Assembly: GCA_964605655.1 (NCBI GenBank)
Contig: CAZSDK010000002.1
Coordinates: 62,001 to 126,000, forward strand
DNA length: 64,000 bases
Reading direction: 5' to 3'
Origin: JAKLIX01 sp964605655
Lineage (GTDB): Bacteria > Bacteroidota > Bacteroidia > Bacteroidales > CAIXZF01
Position numbers and translations under genes: made by a program. The notes beneath the pieces are model-generated. The model was not told the origin of the DNA. It saw only the letters and a list, made by a program, of their open reading frames with translations, and made no database searches. This document shows, piece by piece, positions 51,900 to 61,661 of this stretch (the first letter of the stretch is position 1; each line of letters begins with the position of its first letter).

Positions 51900-54800
51900 A
51901 TGAAGCGTCTGGAGAAAATGCTCCTGACGGGCTGGATCATCCTAGCTGCCTATGGATCAGCCCTGTCGCAACAAACCATGTCGTACCAGGATCCCGGTGC
52001 GACCTACCGTTCTGCCCTCGAACTCTTCGACAAAGGCAAGTACGCCATGGCCAGGGAACTCTTCACCCGGCTGGCCGAAGAAATAGATGAAAGCGGATCG
52101 CTGCTCAAAGCCAGTTCGGAATATATGGCTGCCGTATGCGGCTACGAGCTGGTAAACAACAACAGCGACCAGGCTTTCAAGGATTTTCTTGAGACACATG
52201 AAGCCTCCTCCCTCAACCCTGTGGTATGCCTCCAGCTGGGAAAACTGGAGTACCGCAAGGGAAACTACCATGAAGCGATCGATTACCTCACCCGGGTCGA
52301 TAAAAAAGACCTGGAGGACAAAGCCCTCAGCGAATACCTTTTTAAACTGGGTTACAGCTACTTCAGGGCGAAAAAGTTCCCCGAAGCCGACAAAACCCTG
52401 GCCTCCATCAAAGATATCAACAATGTATATTATCCTGCTGCCGTGTACTTCAGGTCCCACATCGCCTATGCCAACCAGTCGTGGGACAAGGCACTGACAG
52501 GCTTCAACGAGCTGAAAGAAGACCCTACCTTCAAGTCCATCGTCCCCTACTATATCGTTCAGATCCAGTATCTTCAGAAAGATTTCGACAACCTTCTCAA
52601 AACCGCACCCCAGCTGCTTTCCACAGCCAACCTGAAAAGAGGTCCCGAGATCGCCCGCATGATAGGTGAGGCGCATTATTCCGCCGGGCACTATACCGAA
52701 GCACTGCCCTTCCTTCAGCAATATGTGGAAAAGACCAGGGCCTCCGTCAGCAGGGAAGACTACTACCAGATCGCCTATGCCTCTTACAAGACCAGCCACT
52801 GGGACGATGCCATCAAATGGTTCAATCAATCCATCGGCACCTCAGATACCCTCTCGCAAAATGCTTTCTACCACCTGGGTGACTGCTACCTGAAAAAAGG
52901 AGAAAAGAAGTTCGCCCTCAACGCCTTCCAGTCGGCTTACAAGGAAGGCTTCGACTTTACCATAAAGGAAGATGCCCTCTTCAACTATGCCAAACTCTCC
53001 TACGAGCTTTCTTACGATCCTTATAACGAAGCCATCAGGGCCATCAAACAGTATATCAAGGAATACCCCAATTCGAAACGACTGGATGAGGCCAACATCT
53101 ACCTGGTGAACCTGTTCATGTCGACCAAAAACTATAAGGAAGCCCTGGAATCGCTGGAGAACATCACCCAGAAAGACCAGCGGCTCAGGGGGATCTACCA
53201 GAGACTGAACTACTTCAGGGGAATTGAAGAGTTCAACAACAAGAACTACACCGAGGCAGAGGCCTATTTTAAAAAAGCTTCGGCTACAGAGGAAGATAAG
53301 GAGATCCAAAGCGCCAGCCTGTATTGGATCGCCGAAGGACAGTACCGCAGGGAACAATATCCTGATGCCCTGGAAGGGTACCGGCAGTTCCAGCTCACAC
53401 CGGGCGGCTACGGAAACCCGCTGTATTACCTGGCCGACTACAACATAGGATACTGTTATTTTAAGGCCAAAGACTATGAGAAGGCCAAGGTATCGTTCCG
53501 TAAACTGATCACCAACAAAGACCGGGTCGACGCCAAGGTGCTCAACGATGCCTGTAACCGTGCCGGCGACTGTTATTTCATCACCAAAAACTATAACGAG
53601 GCCGTACCCTACTATGACCAGGCCCTCGCCCTGAAGCAGCCGGACGCCGACTATGCCCTGTTCCAGAAATCCCTGGCCCAGGGTGCCGGAGGAAACCCTT
53701 CAGGAAAAGCCCTGTCACTGGAAAAACTGATCGACACCTACCCCAAATCCTCCCTGCAGGCCCAGGCCAAGTACGAGCTCGGACTGACCTACCTCAGCCT
53801 TCAGGAAGAGAACAAAGCCCTCGTCACCTTTGACCTCCTCATGAATAACCATCCCAAAAGCAGGTATGTCAAAGACGCCCTGCTGCGTACCGGCTTGATC
53901 TACTACAATATGGATGAGAATGAAAAGGCGCTGGAGGTGTTTAAGAAGGTGACCAGAGACTACAGCGGGACTCCCGAATCCAAAGAAGCTTTTGTCAGCA
54001 TCCGGAACATCTATGTGGACATGGGCAAGACCGACGATTATTTCGATTATATCAAAAACATGACCGGTTCGAAGGTGGAGGACGAGGTGCAGGATTCCAT
54101 CACCTACCAGGCAGCAGAAAACCAGTACATGAAGAATGACTGCAACAGTGCCATGGTGGGTTTCAGGAACTACCTGAGCCGGTTCAACCCCGGTTACTTC
54201 AGGGTCCAGGCCAGCTTTTACCTGGCAGAATGCCTGTTCCGCAACAACCAGCCCGAAGAGGCCCTCCCCCTCTACCTGACCGTGACCCAGGCCCCCAGGT
54301 CCAGGTTCACGGAGACCTCCCTGCTTAATGTATCCTCCATCTACTTCTCCAGGAAAGACTACTCAGAAGCCCTGGCCTCCTACCGGAAACTGCTCGAGAA
54401 CAGCGAGTACCCCGCCAACATCCTGGTGGCACAAACCGGCATCATGCGCTGCGAATTTCTGCTGAAGAATTACGACCTTACCATGGAGGCTTGTAAAAAC
54501 CTGATAGGCAATGAGGAAGCCTCTGTGGAACTCATGGTGGAAGCCCACCTAACCGCCGCCAAGGCTGCCCTGGAACTGAACAAGACCGCACAGGCGCAGA
54601 CCGAATTTGAGACCACTTACAAGATGACCAAAAACGAGTTCGGCGCCGAAGCCAAATACTACCTGTCACTCATACAATTCAACCAGGGCAACAACAAAGA
54701 GGCCGAAAACAGTATCTTCGAGTTCATTAACGAATTCCCCTCATACGACTACTGGCTCGCCAAAAGCTTCATCCTCCTGGCCGACGTATATGTGAAGACC

Positions 54801-55013
54801 GATAATATCCTTCAGGCCAAACAGACCCTTCAGAGCATCATCGACAATTACGAAGGGGCCGACCTGGTACAGCTGGCCCATGAGAAACTCAACGGCATCC
54901 TTGCCGCCGAAAAAGAACAGGAAAAGATCAGGGAAGAAGAAGCCAGAAAGGCAAAAGAGAAAGAACAGGAGACCATCAAGATAGAACAGGAAACCATCAT
55001 CGATAATAAGTAA
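51900..55013 (+). CDS. Exported tetratricopeptide repeat protein (1037 aa)
   Basis: A signal peptide (about 1-24, ending SALSQ) leads into an almost continuous TPR solenoid up to about residue 1000. Many units are visible, for instance 'ALELFDKGKYAMARELFTRL', 'KLEYRKGNYHEAIDYL', 'LGYSYFRAKKFPEADKTL', 'IGYCYFKAKDYEKAKVSF' and 'YELGLTYLSLQEENKALVTF'. The last 35 residues are a highly charged Glu/Lys helix. There is no lipobox or sorting domain, so a periplasmic location is expected, where TPR proteins act as scaffolds for envelope machines. A beta-barrel gene follows after 14 bp, and the two probably work together. No specific system could be assigned. Confidence 0.85.
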   Translation: MKRLEKMLLTGWIILAAYGSALSQQTMSYQDPGATYRSALELFDKGKYAMARELFTRLAEEIDESGSLLKASSEYMAAVCGYELVNNNSDQAFKDFLETHEASSLNPVVCLQLGKLEYRKGNYHEAIDYLTRVDKKDLEDKALSEYLFKLGYSYFRAKKFPEADKTLASIKDINNVYYPAAVYFRSHIAYANQSWDKALTGFNELKEDPTFKSIVPYYIVQIQYLQKDFDNLLKTAPQLLSTANLKRGPEIARMIGEAHYSAGHYTEALPFLQQYVEKTRASVSREDYYQIAYASYKTSHWDDAIKWFNQSIGTSDTLSQNAFYHLGDCYLKKGEKKFALNAFQSAYKEGFDFTIKEDALFNYAKLSYELSYDPYNEAIRAIKQYIKEYPNSKRLDEANIYLVNLFMSTKNYKEALESLENITQKDQRLRGIYQRLNYFRGIEEFNNKNYTEAEAYFKKASATEEDKEIQSASLYWIAEGQYRREQYPDALEGYRQFQLTPGGYGNPLYYLADYNIGYCYFKAKDYEKAKVSFRKLITNKDRVDAKVLNDACNRAGDCYFITKNYNEAVPYYDQALALKQPDADYALFQKSLAQGAGGNPSGKALSLEKLIDTYPKSSLQAQAKYELGLTYLSLQEENKALVTFDLLMNNHPKSRYVKDALLRTGLIYYNMDENEKALEVFKKVTRDYSGTPESKEAFVSIRNIYVDMGKTDDYFDYIKNMTGSKVEDEVQDSITYQAAENQYMKNDCNSAMVGFRNYLSRFNPGYFRVQASFYLAECLFRNNQPEEALPLYLTVTQAPRSRFTETSLLNVSSIYFSRKDYSEALASYRKLLENSEYPANILVAQTGIMRCEFLLKNYDLTMEACKNLIGNEEASVELMVEAHLTAAKAALELNKTAQAQTEFETTYKMTKNEFGAEAKYYLSLIQFNQGNNKEAENSIFEFINEFPSYDYWLAKSFILLADVYVKTDNILQAKQTLQSIIDNYEGADLVQLAHEKLNGILAAEKEQEKIREEEARKAKEKEQETIKIEQETIIDNK

Positions 55014-55027
55014 AACAGGATTCGTCC

Positions 55028-56707
55028 ATGAAGAAGATCATCATCCTCAGCATCATTTTTATCCAGGCTCTTCCTGCATGGCTCATGGCCCAACCCGACA
55101 AGTACAAGGAAGATGTGGTCGTCGTGGCACCCTACAAGCCGGTGATCTCCGACGCCAACAAGATAGAGCAGAACCCCACGGTGAAAGATTCCACCTATCC
55201 CAAACCGGATTTTAAGTACACCATATTGCCGGCGTTGTATCCCACCACCTACACACCCGAGCCTATCGAAGCTGCCAAAATGGCCGCCGAACCCATCGAC
55301 AAGCTTTACGAGAATCTGCTGAAGCTGGGTTTCGGCAACTATGTCACCCCCTATGCCGAATACTTCTTCAACAGCACCCGTTCCAGGCAATATGCTTACG
55401 GGGCCCATGTGAAACATATCTCGTCGACCGGAAAGATCGAAGACTATGCCTACCCCGGTTACAGTCAGAATAGCTTGTCTGTTTTTGGTAAGTACTTCAA
55501 AGACAAGAAGTTCACCTTGTCGGGAGATGCCGGCTTCGACCGGGAGGTGGTGCACTTTTATGGGTTCAAACCCGACGAGATAGATCCCGTACTTCATGTG
55601 TCGAAAGAAGACCTGAAGCAACGTTTTAACCTGTTTCACTTTAACACCGGTATTCAGAGCGCCTACGATGACCCCGGCAAGCTCAGCTACAACACCAACC
55701 TGAGCTTTTATCACCTGTATGATTTCTACCATTCCAACGAGACCAATCTGAAACTTTCCGGAGGCATTGCCCGCACCCAGGAACTGCTGAAGATATCCAA
55801 CGAACAACGCTGGGGCATCAACGGGGCTGTCGATTTTTACCGCGACGAGGCTGAATTCCGCAAAGCCGGGAGCCGGGCGCTCATCACCCTTCAGCCCTTT
55901 ATCTCGGCCCAGAGGGGCGCCCTCAGCCTGCAGGCCGGCTTCAACACCACTTTCGAAGCCGACACCACTACTTATGTCCACTTCTATCCCGAGATCGAAC
56001 TCGGTGCCAGCCTGATCCCTGATTACCTTACCCTGCATGCAGGCATGACCGGCATGATGATACGCGACGGATACAAGGCCACCATCGATGAAAACCCCTA
56101 CGTCAACCCTGCCGTACTCCCCGGTAACAGGAACATCAAATACAAGTTCTACGGAGGATTTAATGCCAACATTGTCAACCTCTTCGATCTGAGTTTCGAA
56201 ATCTCGAAATCACAGGTTGAGGGACAGTATTTTTATGTCAACGACACCAGCGTTCCCCGTCATAACATGTTCGAGTTGATCACCGATGACGACTGCAGTG
56301 TGTTTGACCTGAAGACCGAGCTGGCCTGGAAGTACAGCGAAAGGTTCCGCCTGCTGTACCGCTTCCACCTGCACCAGTATTACACCTCTGAGGCGCTGCC
56401 CTGGCATATTTCAGACTACGATATGGACCTGGCCCTCTCCTATCATATCCAGGATAAACTCCTTCTTGACGCCGGGGTGATCTATTACGACCGCATGTAC
56501 GCCCTCACCTATTCACCTGCCGGACATATTGAGTCGAAGTACCTTCGTGATCGCATCGACGTGCATTTTGGAGCCGAATACCGGTATTCCCGGCTGATCT
56601 CTGTGTTCCTTCGCCTGAACAACATCGCCGGAATAAGATATTACTACTGGAACGATTACCCCAGCCAGCGTTTTAACTTCATGGGAGGGCTCACTTTCTC
56701 CTTCTGA
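55028..56707 (+). CDS. Outer-membrane beta-barrel protein
   Basis: A signal peptide (about 1-21, ending LMAQ) is followed by an N-terminal stretch 'EDVVVVAPYKPVISDANKI' and 'MAAEPIDKLYENLLKLGFGNYVTPYAEYFFN'. Then come alternating amphipathic strands to the end ('MGGLTFSF', with the C-terminal Phe typical of barrels assembled by BAM). The length of 559 residues and the absence of a full plug argue against a normal TonB receptor. It is the second gene of the operon with the TPR protein. It could be the outer-membrane part of an envelope complex; the function is not known to me. Confidence 0.8.
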   Translation: MKKIIILSIIFIQALPAWLMAQPDKYKEDVVVVAPYKPVISDANKIEQNPTVKDSTYPKPDFKYTILPALYPTTYTPEPIEAAKMAAEPIDKLYENLLKLGFGNYVTPYAEYFFNSTRSRQYAYGAHVKHISSTGKIEDYAYPGYSQNSLSVFGKYFKDKKFTLSGDAGFDREVVHFYGFKPDEIDPVLHVSKEDLKQRFNLFHFNTGIQSAYDDPGKLSYNTNLSFYHLYDFYHSNETNLKLSGGIARTQELLKISNEQRWGINGAVDFYRDEAEFRKAGSRALITLQPFISAQRGALSLQAGFNTTFEADTTTYVHFYPEIELGASLIPDYLTLHAGMTGMMIRDGYKATIDENPYVNPAVLPGNRNIKYKFYGGFNANIVNLFDLSFEISKSQVEGQYFYVNDTSVPRHNMFELITDDDCSVFDLKTELAWKYSERFRLLYRFHLHQYYTSEALPWHISDYDMDLALSYHIQDKLLLDAGVIYYDRMYALTYSPAGHIESKYLRDRIDVHFGAEYRYSRLISVFLRLNNIAGIRYYYWNDYPSQRFNFMGGLTFSF

Positions 56708-56834
56708 TCCCCTTTTTCCCTGCCCGTCGGGTTGATCAACCGGGAATCTTCCCTGTCTTTCGGTAATAGACTTGTATCACATTGATTATCTGTGAGTTGA
56801 AAGTTAATAAAAACCTCTGTTTTGCTCAATAAAA

Positions 56835-56868
56835 TTTGGATTTCGTGTCGAAAAAAATCCTAATTTTG
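56835..56868 (+). promoter_or_regulatory. gyrB promoter
   Basis: TTTG (56835-56838), a 22-bp spacer and TAATTTTG (56861-56868) fit the Bacteroidota promoter. The ATG lies 32 bp further on. A perfect 12-bp palindrome GGTTGATCAACC (56730-56741) lies in the same gap, with unknown role. Confidence 0.65.
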
Positions 56869-56900
56869 TATATCGCAACACTAAATGTAAACACTTGATT

Positions 56901-58877
56901 ATGAACGAATTAAAGAATGGACTGAATGGGAACGGGAACGGAAACGGAAACTACACGGCAGAGAACATTCAGGTCCTGGAAGGGCTGGAGGCAGTGCGGA
57001 AACGTCCTGCCATGTATATTGGCGATGTCAGTGAACGCGGTCTGCACCACCTGGTATATGAAGTCATAGATAACTCCATCGATGAAGCCTTAGCCGGATA
57101 TTGTAACCAGATTGAGGTCATCATACACACCGACAACTCGGTCACCGTGATCGATAACGGCAGGGGCATCCCTGTCGATTTCCATGAAAAGGAGCAGAAA
57201 TCGGCCCTCGAGGTAGTCATGACGGTACTCCATGCCGGAGGTAAGTTCGACAAGGGGGTCTATAAGGTGTCAGGCGGACTCCACGGCGTCGGCGTATCCT
57301 GCGTGAACGCCCTCTCCTCCCACCTTAAAGTGGAGGTGTACCGCGAAGGGAACATCTATGTCCAGGAATATGAATGCGGAAAACCGCTCTATGATGTGAA
57401 GAATGTCGGTCAGACGGAAATGGCAGGCACTAACGTCACCTTCTCCCCCGACATGAGCATCTTCAATACCGGGGTGTTCAAGTTCGACATCCTCTCCTCC
57501 CGCCTCCGGGAACTGGCCTACCTCAACAAAGGCATTGCCCTGTCGATCACCGACGAAAGAGAGGTCAACGAAAATGGCGAATACTTCCGCGAATCGTTTT
57601 ATTCGGAGGAAGGCCTGAAAGACTTTATCGAATACCTCGACGCCAACCGTGAGAAGCTCATTCCCGAACCCATCTACATGGAAGGAGAAAAGAACGATAT
57701 CCCGGTAGAGATCGCCATGCAATACAACACCTCCTTCTCAGAGAACATCCACTCCTACGTCAACAACATCAACACCCACGAGGGGGGCACCCACCTGGCA
57801 GGATTCCGCCGCGGGCTCACCAGGACTCTGAAAAGCTATGCCGAAAAGTCAGGAATGCTGGCCAAACTGAAGTTCGAGATCAACGGCGACGACTTCCGCG
57901 AAGGACTTACCGCCATCATCTCGGTGAAGGTCATGGAACCCCAGTTCGAAGGACAGACCAAGACCAAGCTGGGCAACTCGGAGGTGATGGGCGCCGTCGA
58001 CCAGCAGGTGAGCGAGATGCTGAACTATTACCTGGAAGAACATCCCAAGGAAGCCCGCACCATCGTGAACAAGGTCATCCTGGCTGCCACCGCCCGTCAT
58101 GCCGCCCGCAAAGCCCGGGAGCTGGTACAGAGAAAAGGAGCCCTCTCCGGGTCGGGACTGCCGGGAAAACTGGCCGACTGCTCGGAAAAAGATCCGGTAC
58201 AATGTGAGATCTACCTGGTGGAGGGAGACTCCGCAGGTGGTACCGCCAAACAAGGCCGCGACCGCCGCTTCCAGGCCATCCTTCCCCTCAGGGGAAAGAT
58301 CCTCAACGTGGAAAAAGCCATGCAACATAAGATCTTCGACTCGGAAGAGATCAAGAACATCTTCACCGCCCTCGGCGTCACCATCGGTACGGAAGACGAC
58401 TCCAAAGCCCTCAACCTCGAAAAGCTCCGTTATCACAAGATCATCATCATGACCGATGCCGACGTCGACGGAAGCCATATTGCCACCCTCATCCTTACCT
58501 TCTTCTTCCGATATATGAAGGAAATGATTGAGAACGGCTATGTCTATATCGCCACCCCTCCCCTCTACCTGATCAAAAAAGGCAACGACGGCAGATACTG
58601 CTGGACGGAAGAGGAAAGGGCACGCATCGTGACCGAGATGACCGGCAACGGAAGGGAAAGCAGCGTCCACATCCAGAGATACAAAGGTCTCGGGGAGATG
58701 AACGCCGAACAACTCTGGTCCACCACCATGGACCCGGCCTTCCGCACCCTCCGCCAGGTGACCATCGAAAACGGCACCGAAGCCGACCGTATCTTCTCTA
58801 TGCTCATGGGCGATGAGGTGCCACCACGCCGTGATTTCATCGAAAGAAATGCCAAATATGCCAACATCGACGTCTGA
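56901..58877 (+). CDS. gyrB: DNA gyrase subunit B
   Basis: The ATG at 56901 gives 658 residues, a normal length for this phylum; an upstream TTG at 56895 is less likely. The GHKL ATPase domain shows 'RPAMYIGD', 'EVIDNSIDEALAG', 'DNGRGIPV' and 'GGLHGVGVSCVNALS'. The transducer domain and a Toprim domain follow, the latter with EGDSAGG and DADVDGSH (magnesium-binding acidic residues). The C-terminal tail contains 'QRYKGLGEMN' and 'RRDFIERNAKYANIDV'. With GyrA it introduces negative supercoils using ATP. The first residues form an unusual Asn-Gly run (NGLNGNGNGNGN) of low complexity. Confidence 0.96.
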   Translation: MNELKNGLNGNGNGNGNYTAENIQVLEGLEAVRKRPAMYIGDVSERGLHHLVYEVIDNSIDEALAGYCNQIEVIIHTDNSVTVIDNGRGIPVDFHEKEQKSALEVVMTVLHAGGKFDKGVYKVSGGLHGVGVSCVNALSSHLKVEVYREGNIYVQEYECGKPLYDVKNVGQTEMAGTNVTFSPDMSIFNTGVFKFDILSSRLRELAYLNKGIALSITDEREVNENGEYFRESFYSEEGLKDFIEYLDANREKLIPEPIYMEGEKNDIPVEIAMQYNTSFSENIHSYVNNINTHEGGTHLAGFRRGLTRTLKSYAEKSGMLAKLKFEINGDDFREGLTAIISVKVMEPQFEGQTKTKLGNSEVMGAVDQQVSEMLNYYLEEHPKEARTIVNKVILAATARHAARKARELVQRKGALSGSGLPGKLADCSEKDPVQCEIYLVEGDSAGGTAKQGRDRRFQAILPLRGKILNVEKAMQHKIFDSEEIKNIFTALGVTIGTEDDSKALNLEKLRYHKIIIMTDADVDGSHIATLILTFFFRYMKEMIENGYVYIATPPLYLIKKGNDGRYCWTEEERARIVTEMTGNGRESSVHIQRYKGLGEMNAEQLWSTTMDPAFRTLRQVTIENGTEADRIFSMLMGDEVPPRRDFIERNAKYANIDV

Positions 58878-58996
58878 TCGGTTTTCGGCACGGTTTTTTC
58901 TATACTTTTTCAAAACGCATTGCGTTTCTATTTGTTAACATGTCCCTGAAGGCACCACTCTGCAGCAAGTACGCACCGTAACCAAATTATGAACTG

Positions 58997-61114
58997 ATGA
59001 AGCAATTTCTCTTGAAAGCACCTCTGTACCTCCTCCCGTTCTTCATACTCTGTTCTTTTATCCCCGGCGATAAGAAACAAGTCGACGATAAGACCCTCAT
59101 CAGGATCATCATCGAGAACCTCAATGCCGCACACTATAACCCGGTGCCTATCAACGATGAGTTCTCAAAAAAGGCTTACTCCCTCTACCTGAAACGCCTC
59201 GATGTAAACAAAAGGTTCCTGCTGAAAGAGGATGTCGACAGACTCAAGAAATACGAGACCCAGATCGACGACGAGATCAACGACGGCACCACCAAATTCT
59301 TCGACCTCTCTATCAACATATTGGAAACCAGGGTTAAAGAAGCCTCGGAATACGTCAATGAGTTCCTTGCCACTCCCTTCGACTTTACCAAAGACGAGAA
59401 CCTGCAAACCGACCCCGACAAGAAGGATTTTGCCAAAGATAAGAAAGCACTGAAGGAAGAATGGCGGAAAATCCTGAAATACGAGGTGCTCAGCCGTATC
59501 GATGAGCAGCTGACCCTCCAGGAAAGGATGGACAAGGACAAAGACACCGTGGTGGAGGTCAAGTCGCTCGAGACGATTGAAAAGGAATCACGCGACAAGG
59601 TAAAGAAACGTTACGACGAGTGGTTCAGGCGTATTTCCCAGGACCGCAGGGAAGACCGTTTTGCTTTTTACCTGAACTGCATCGTGGGCGTGTATGATCC
59701 GCATTCCGGATATTTCCCTCCCAAAGACAAGGAGAACTTCGACATACAGATGTCGGGGCAGCTCGAAGGCATCGGTGCTACCCTGCAGGAGAAGGACGGT
59801 TATATCAAGGTGGCCGGCATCGTGCCGGGCAGCCCTTCCTGGAAGCAGGGACAGCTGAAAGAAGGGGACCTCATCCTGAAGGTGGCCCAGGGCAGTGAAG
59901 AGCCTGTGGACATTGTCGACATGCGCCTGGATGATGCCGTGAAACTCGTCAGGGGCAAGAAAGGCACCGAGGTGAGGCTCACCGTAAAGAAACCCGACGG
60001 AAAGATCGTCGTGATCTCCATCATCCGAGATGTGGTCATCCTGGAAGACACCTTCGCCAAGTCGGCTATCGTAGTGATACCCGGCACCAAAGAAAAGATC
60101 GGTTACCTCTACCTGCCTTCCTTCTATGCCGACTTCACCAACGGCACGGGTAAGCGGGCTTTTACCGATGTCAAGAAAGAAATTGAGAAGCTTAAGGCAG
60201 AGAACATCACCGGGCTCATCTTCGACCTTCGTAACGACGGAGGCGGATCGCTGCAGGATGCCGTGGACATCGCTGGACTTTTTATAGAACAGGGACCGGT
60301 GGTGCAGGTGAAATCCCGTTTTGGTCCTCCTTATGTATATGAAGACAAGGACCCCAGGGTACAATACGACGGACCGCTGCTGGTGATGACCAACACATAC
60401 AGCGCTTCGGCTTCCGAGATCTTCTCGGCCGCCATGCAGGACTACGGCAGGGCCGTCATCATGGGCACCCCCTCCACCTTCGGCAAAGGTACGGTGCAAC
60501 GTTTCGTGGAGCTCGACCGCTCTCTGAGAGGCGAAAATGATGACTTTAAGTCACCCGGATCGCTGAAAGTCACCATTCAGAAATTCTACCGCATCAACGG
60601 CGGATCGACCCAACTCAACGGGGTGACCCCCGACATCATCCTACCGGATGCCTACGACTTCCTCGACCGGGGTGAAAGAGAGATGGACTACCCCATGCCC
60701 TGGACCAGCATCGACCAGGTACAGTATAAAAAGTGGTCTTCCACCCTTCCTCTTTCTGTTCTTAAACAAAAAGAAGAAGAAAGGTACAAGCACGATACCA
60801 CCTTCATCCTCATCAACAACAACGGCGACCGCATGCAGAAGATGAAAGACGAGAGTGTGGTGCCCCTGTCGCTGACCGCTTACCGTGCTTACCAGAAAGA
60901 CCTGCAGGAGACCGGCAAGAGATATGAGAAGATCGGCAAGGAAAATACCGGTCTGAGCGTGGAACCCCTGGTTGCCGACCTCCCGAAGATAGAGGCCGAC
61001 TCCTCCTCCAAGGCCCGTTCCGACGCCTGGCAGAAGACCCTTAAACAAGATGTCTACCTCTTCCAGGCCGCCCAGGTGATGAGGGATTACCAGCTGACAG
61101 GGAAAGGACGGTAA
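58997..61114 (+). CDS. prc: Tail-specific protease Prc/CtpA family (S41)
   Basis: The N-terminal hydrophobic segment (about 5-22) may be a signal peptide. A long helical N-terminal domain follows (about 25-220, 'YSLYLKRLDVNKRFLLKEDVDRL'). Next is a PDZ domain (about 240-330, 'IGATLQEKDGYIKVAGIVPGSPSWKQ'), then the S41 protease core with Ser in 'NTYSASASEIFSAA' (about 470) and the general-base Lys in 'TFGKGTVQ' (about 497). A C-terminal helical domain of the Prc type closes the protein. It should degrade or trim periplasmic proteins from their C-termini. It stands alone 119 bp after gyrB. That gap contains the inverted repeat AAACGCATTGCGTTT (58913-58927). Confidence 0.92.
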   Translation: MKQFLLKAPLYLLPFFILCSFIPGDKKQVDDKTLIRIIIENLNAAHYNPVPINDEFSKKAYSLYLKRLDVNKRFLLKEDVDRLKKYETQIDDEINDGTTKFFDLSINILETRVKEASEYVNEFLATPFDFTKDENLQTDPDKKDFAKDKKALKEEWRKILKYEVLSRIDEQLTLQERMDKDKDTVVEVKSLETIEKESRDKVKKRYDEWFRRISQDRREDRFAFYLNCIVGVYDPHSGYFPPKDKENFDIQMSGQLEGIGATLQEKDGYIKVAGIVPGSPSWKQGQLKEGDLILKVAQGSEEPVDIVDMRLDDAVKLVRGKKGTEVRLTVKKPDGKIVVISIIRDVVILEDTFAKSAIVVIPGTKEKIGYLYLPSFYADFTNGTGKRAFTDVKKEIEKLKAENITGLIFDLRNDGGGSLQDAVDIAGLFIEQGPVVQVKSRFGPPYVYEDKDPRVQYDGPLLVMTNTYSASASEIFSAAMQDYGRAVIMGTPSTFGKGTVQRFVELDRSLRGENDDFKSPGSLKVTIQKFYRINGGSTQLNGVTPDIILPDAYDFLDRGEREMDYPMPWTSIDQVQYKKWSSTLPLSVLKQKEEERYKHDTTFILINNNGDRMQKMKDESVVPLSLTAYRAYQKDLQETGKRYEKIGKENTGLSVEPLVADLPKIEADSSSKARSDAWQKTLKQDVYLFQAAQVMRDYQLTGKGR

Positions 61115-61519
61115 GAGTGTATCCCGCCATCCCGTTAGGTGCCCCCCCCTGCGCCCCCATACGGGGGGGGGTGTGTTATACCGATGGACTGCACAAGTAC
61201 CAAATAATGCTCTGCGCCCCGGCGCCTCCGCGGTGAAAAATCGACTTCTGAAAAGAACCTGTTCTTCCTGTACCTGCAGAAAACTCCTCAGTGCCCTAAA
61301 GCTCCTAAAGTGGTGAAATAAAACCACTTGAGACATTTAGATCACTTAAGAATTGGGAGGATATCAAAATACTTTGATGATTCAGGCAGTGTATTCCTTT
61401 TACCGCAGAGGTGAGACGCAGAGGTGAAATAATAGTTATATGTATATTATTAGTAATCAGCAATATACAATTATCCATTATCCTTTATCCATTATCAACC
61501 ATCAATCCCACATCTTCGC
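61115..61519. repeat. Gene-free gap packed with short dispersed-repeat relics
   Basis: No gene was found here. A GC-rich inverted run (C tract from 61142, G tract to 61171) comes first. Two diverged copies of one motif lie in opposite orientation: at 61210-61239 (CTCTGCG... CCGCGGTGAA) and 61401-61429 (TACCGCAGAGG...ACGCAGAGG). Between them AAGTGGT (61308-61314) pairs with ACCACTT (61323-61329). The CGCAGAG/CCGCGG motif is of a type I know from many environmental bacterial genomes. The 3' part becomes strongly AT-rich toward the next promoter. Confidence 0.6.
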
Positions 61520-61550
61520 TTGACAATACGTGATATTGTAATTACTTTTG
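61520..61550 (+). promoter_or_regulatory. Promoter with internal operator-like inverted repeat
   Basis: TTG (61520-61522), a 20-bp spacer and TACTTTTG (61543-61550) fit the Bacteroidota promoter. Inside the spacer, ACAATA (61523-61528) and TATTGT (61534-61539) form a perfect inverted repeat around 5 bases. This is a good position for a repressor site. Confidence 0.55.
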
Positions 61551-61661
61551 GGTATTAGCAATTATAATGAACAGAAGTGGTAAACAAACCAGATAGCGCA
61601 GGGGTGATACTATAATACATGATATACAGGCAACACGGCTTCTGTGTTGTGATCACGGACC

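Noticed and set aside
57849..58913. Long minus-strand open frame of 354 codons opposite gyrB
   Set aside because: It lies wholly over a certain gene, its translation has the composition of a frame shadow, and no family or signal is recognisable. The same holds for the frames at 54848-56038 and 59588-60499.
58913..58927. AAACGCATTGCGTTT inverted repeat after gyrB
   Set aside because: A perfect 7-bp repeat around one base leaves almost no loop. It is too short to call as terminator or operator with confidence.
61142..61171. C/G runs as a terminator of the protease gene
   Set aside because: The hairpin is possible, but it has no T tract after it and the homopolymer runs make pairing ambiguous, so I did not call a terminator.
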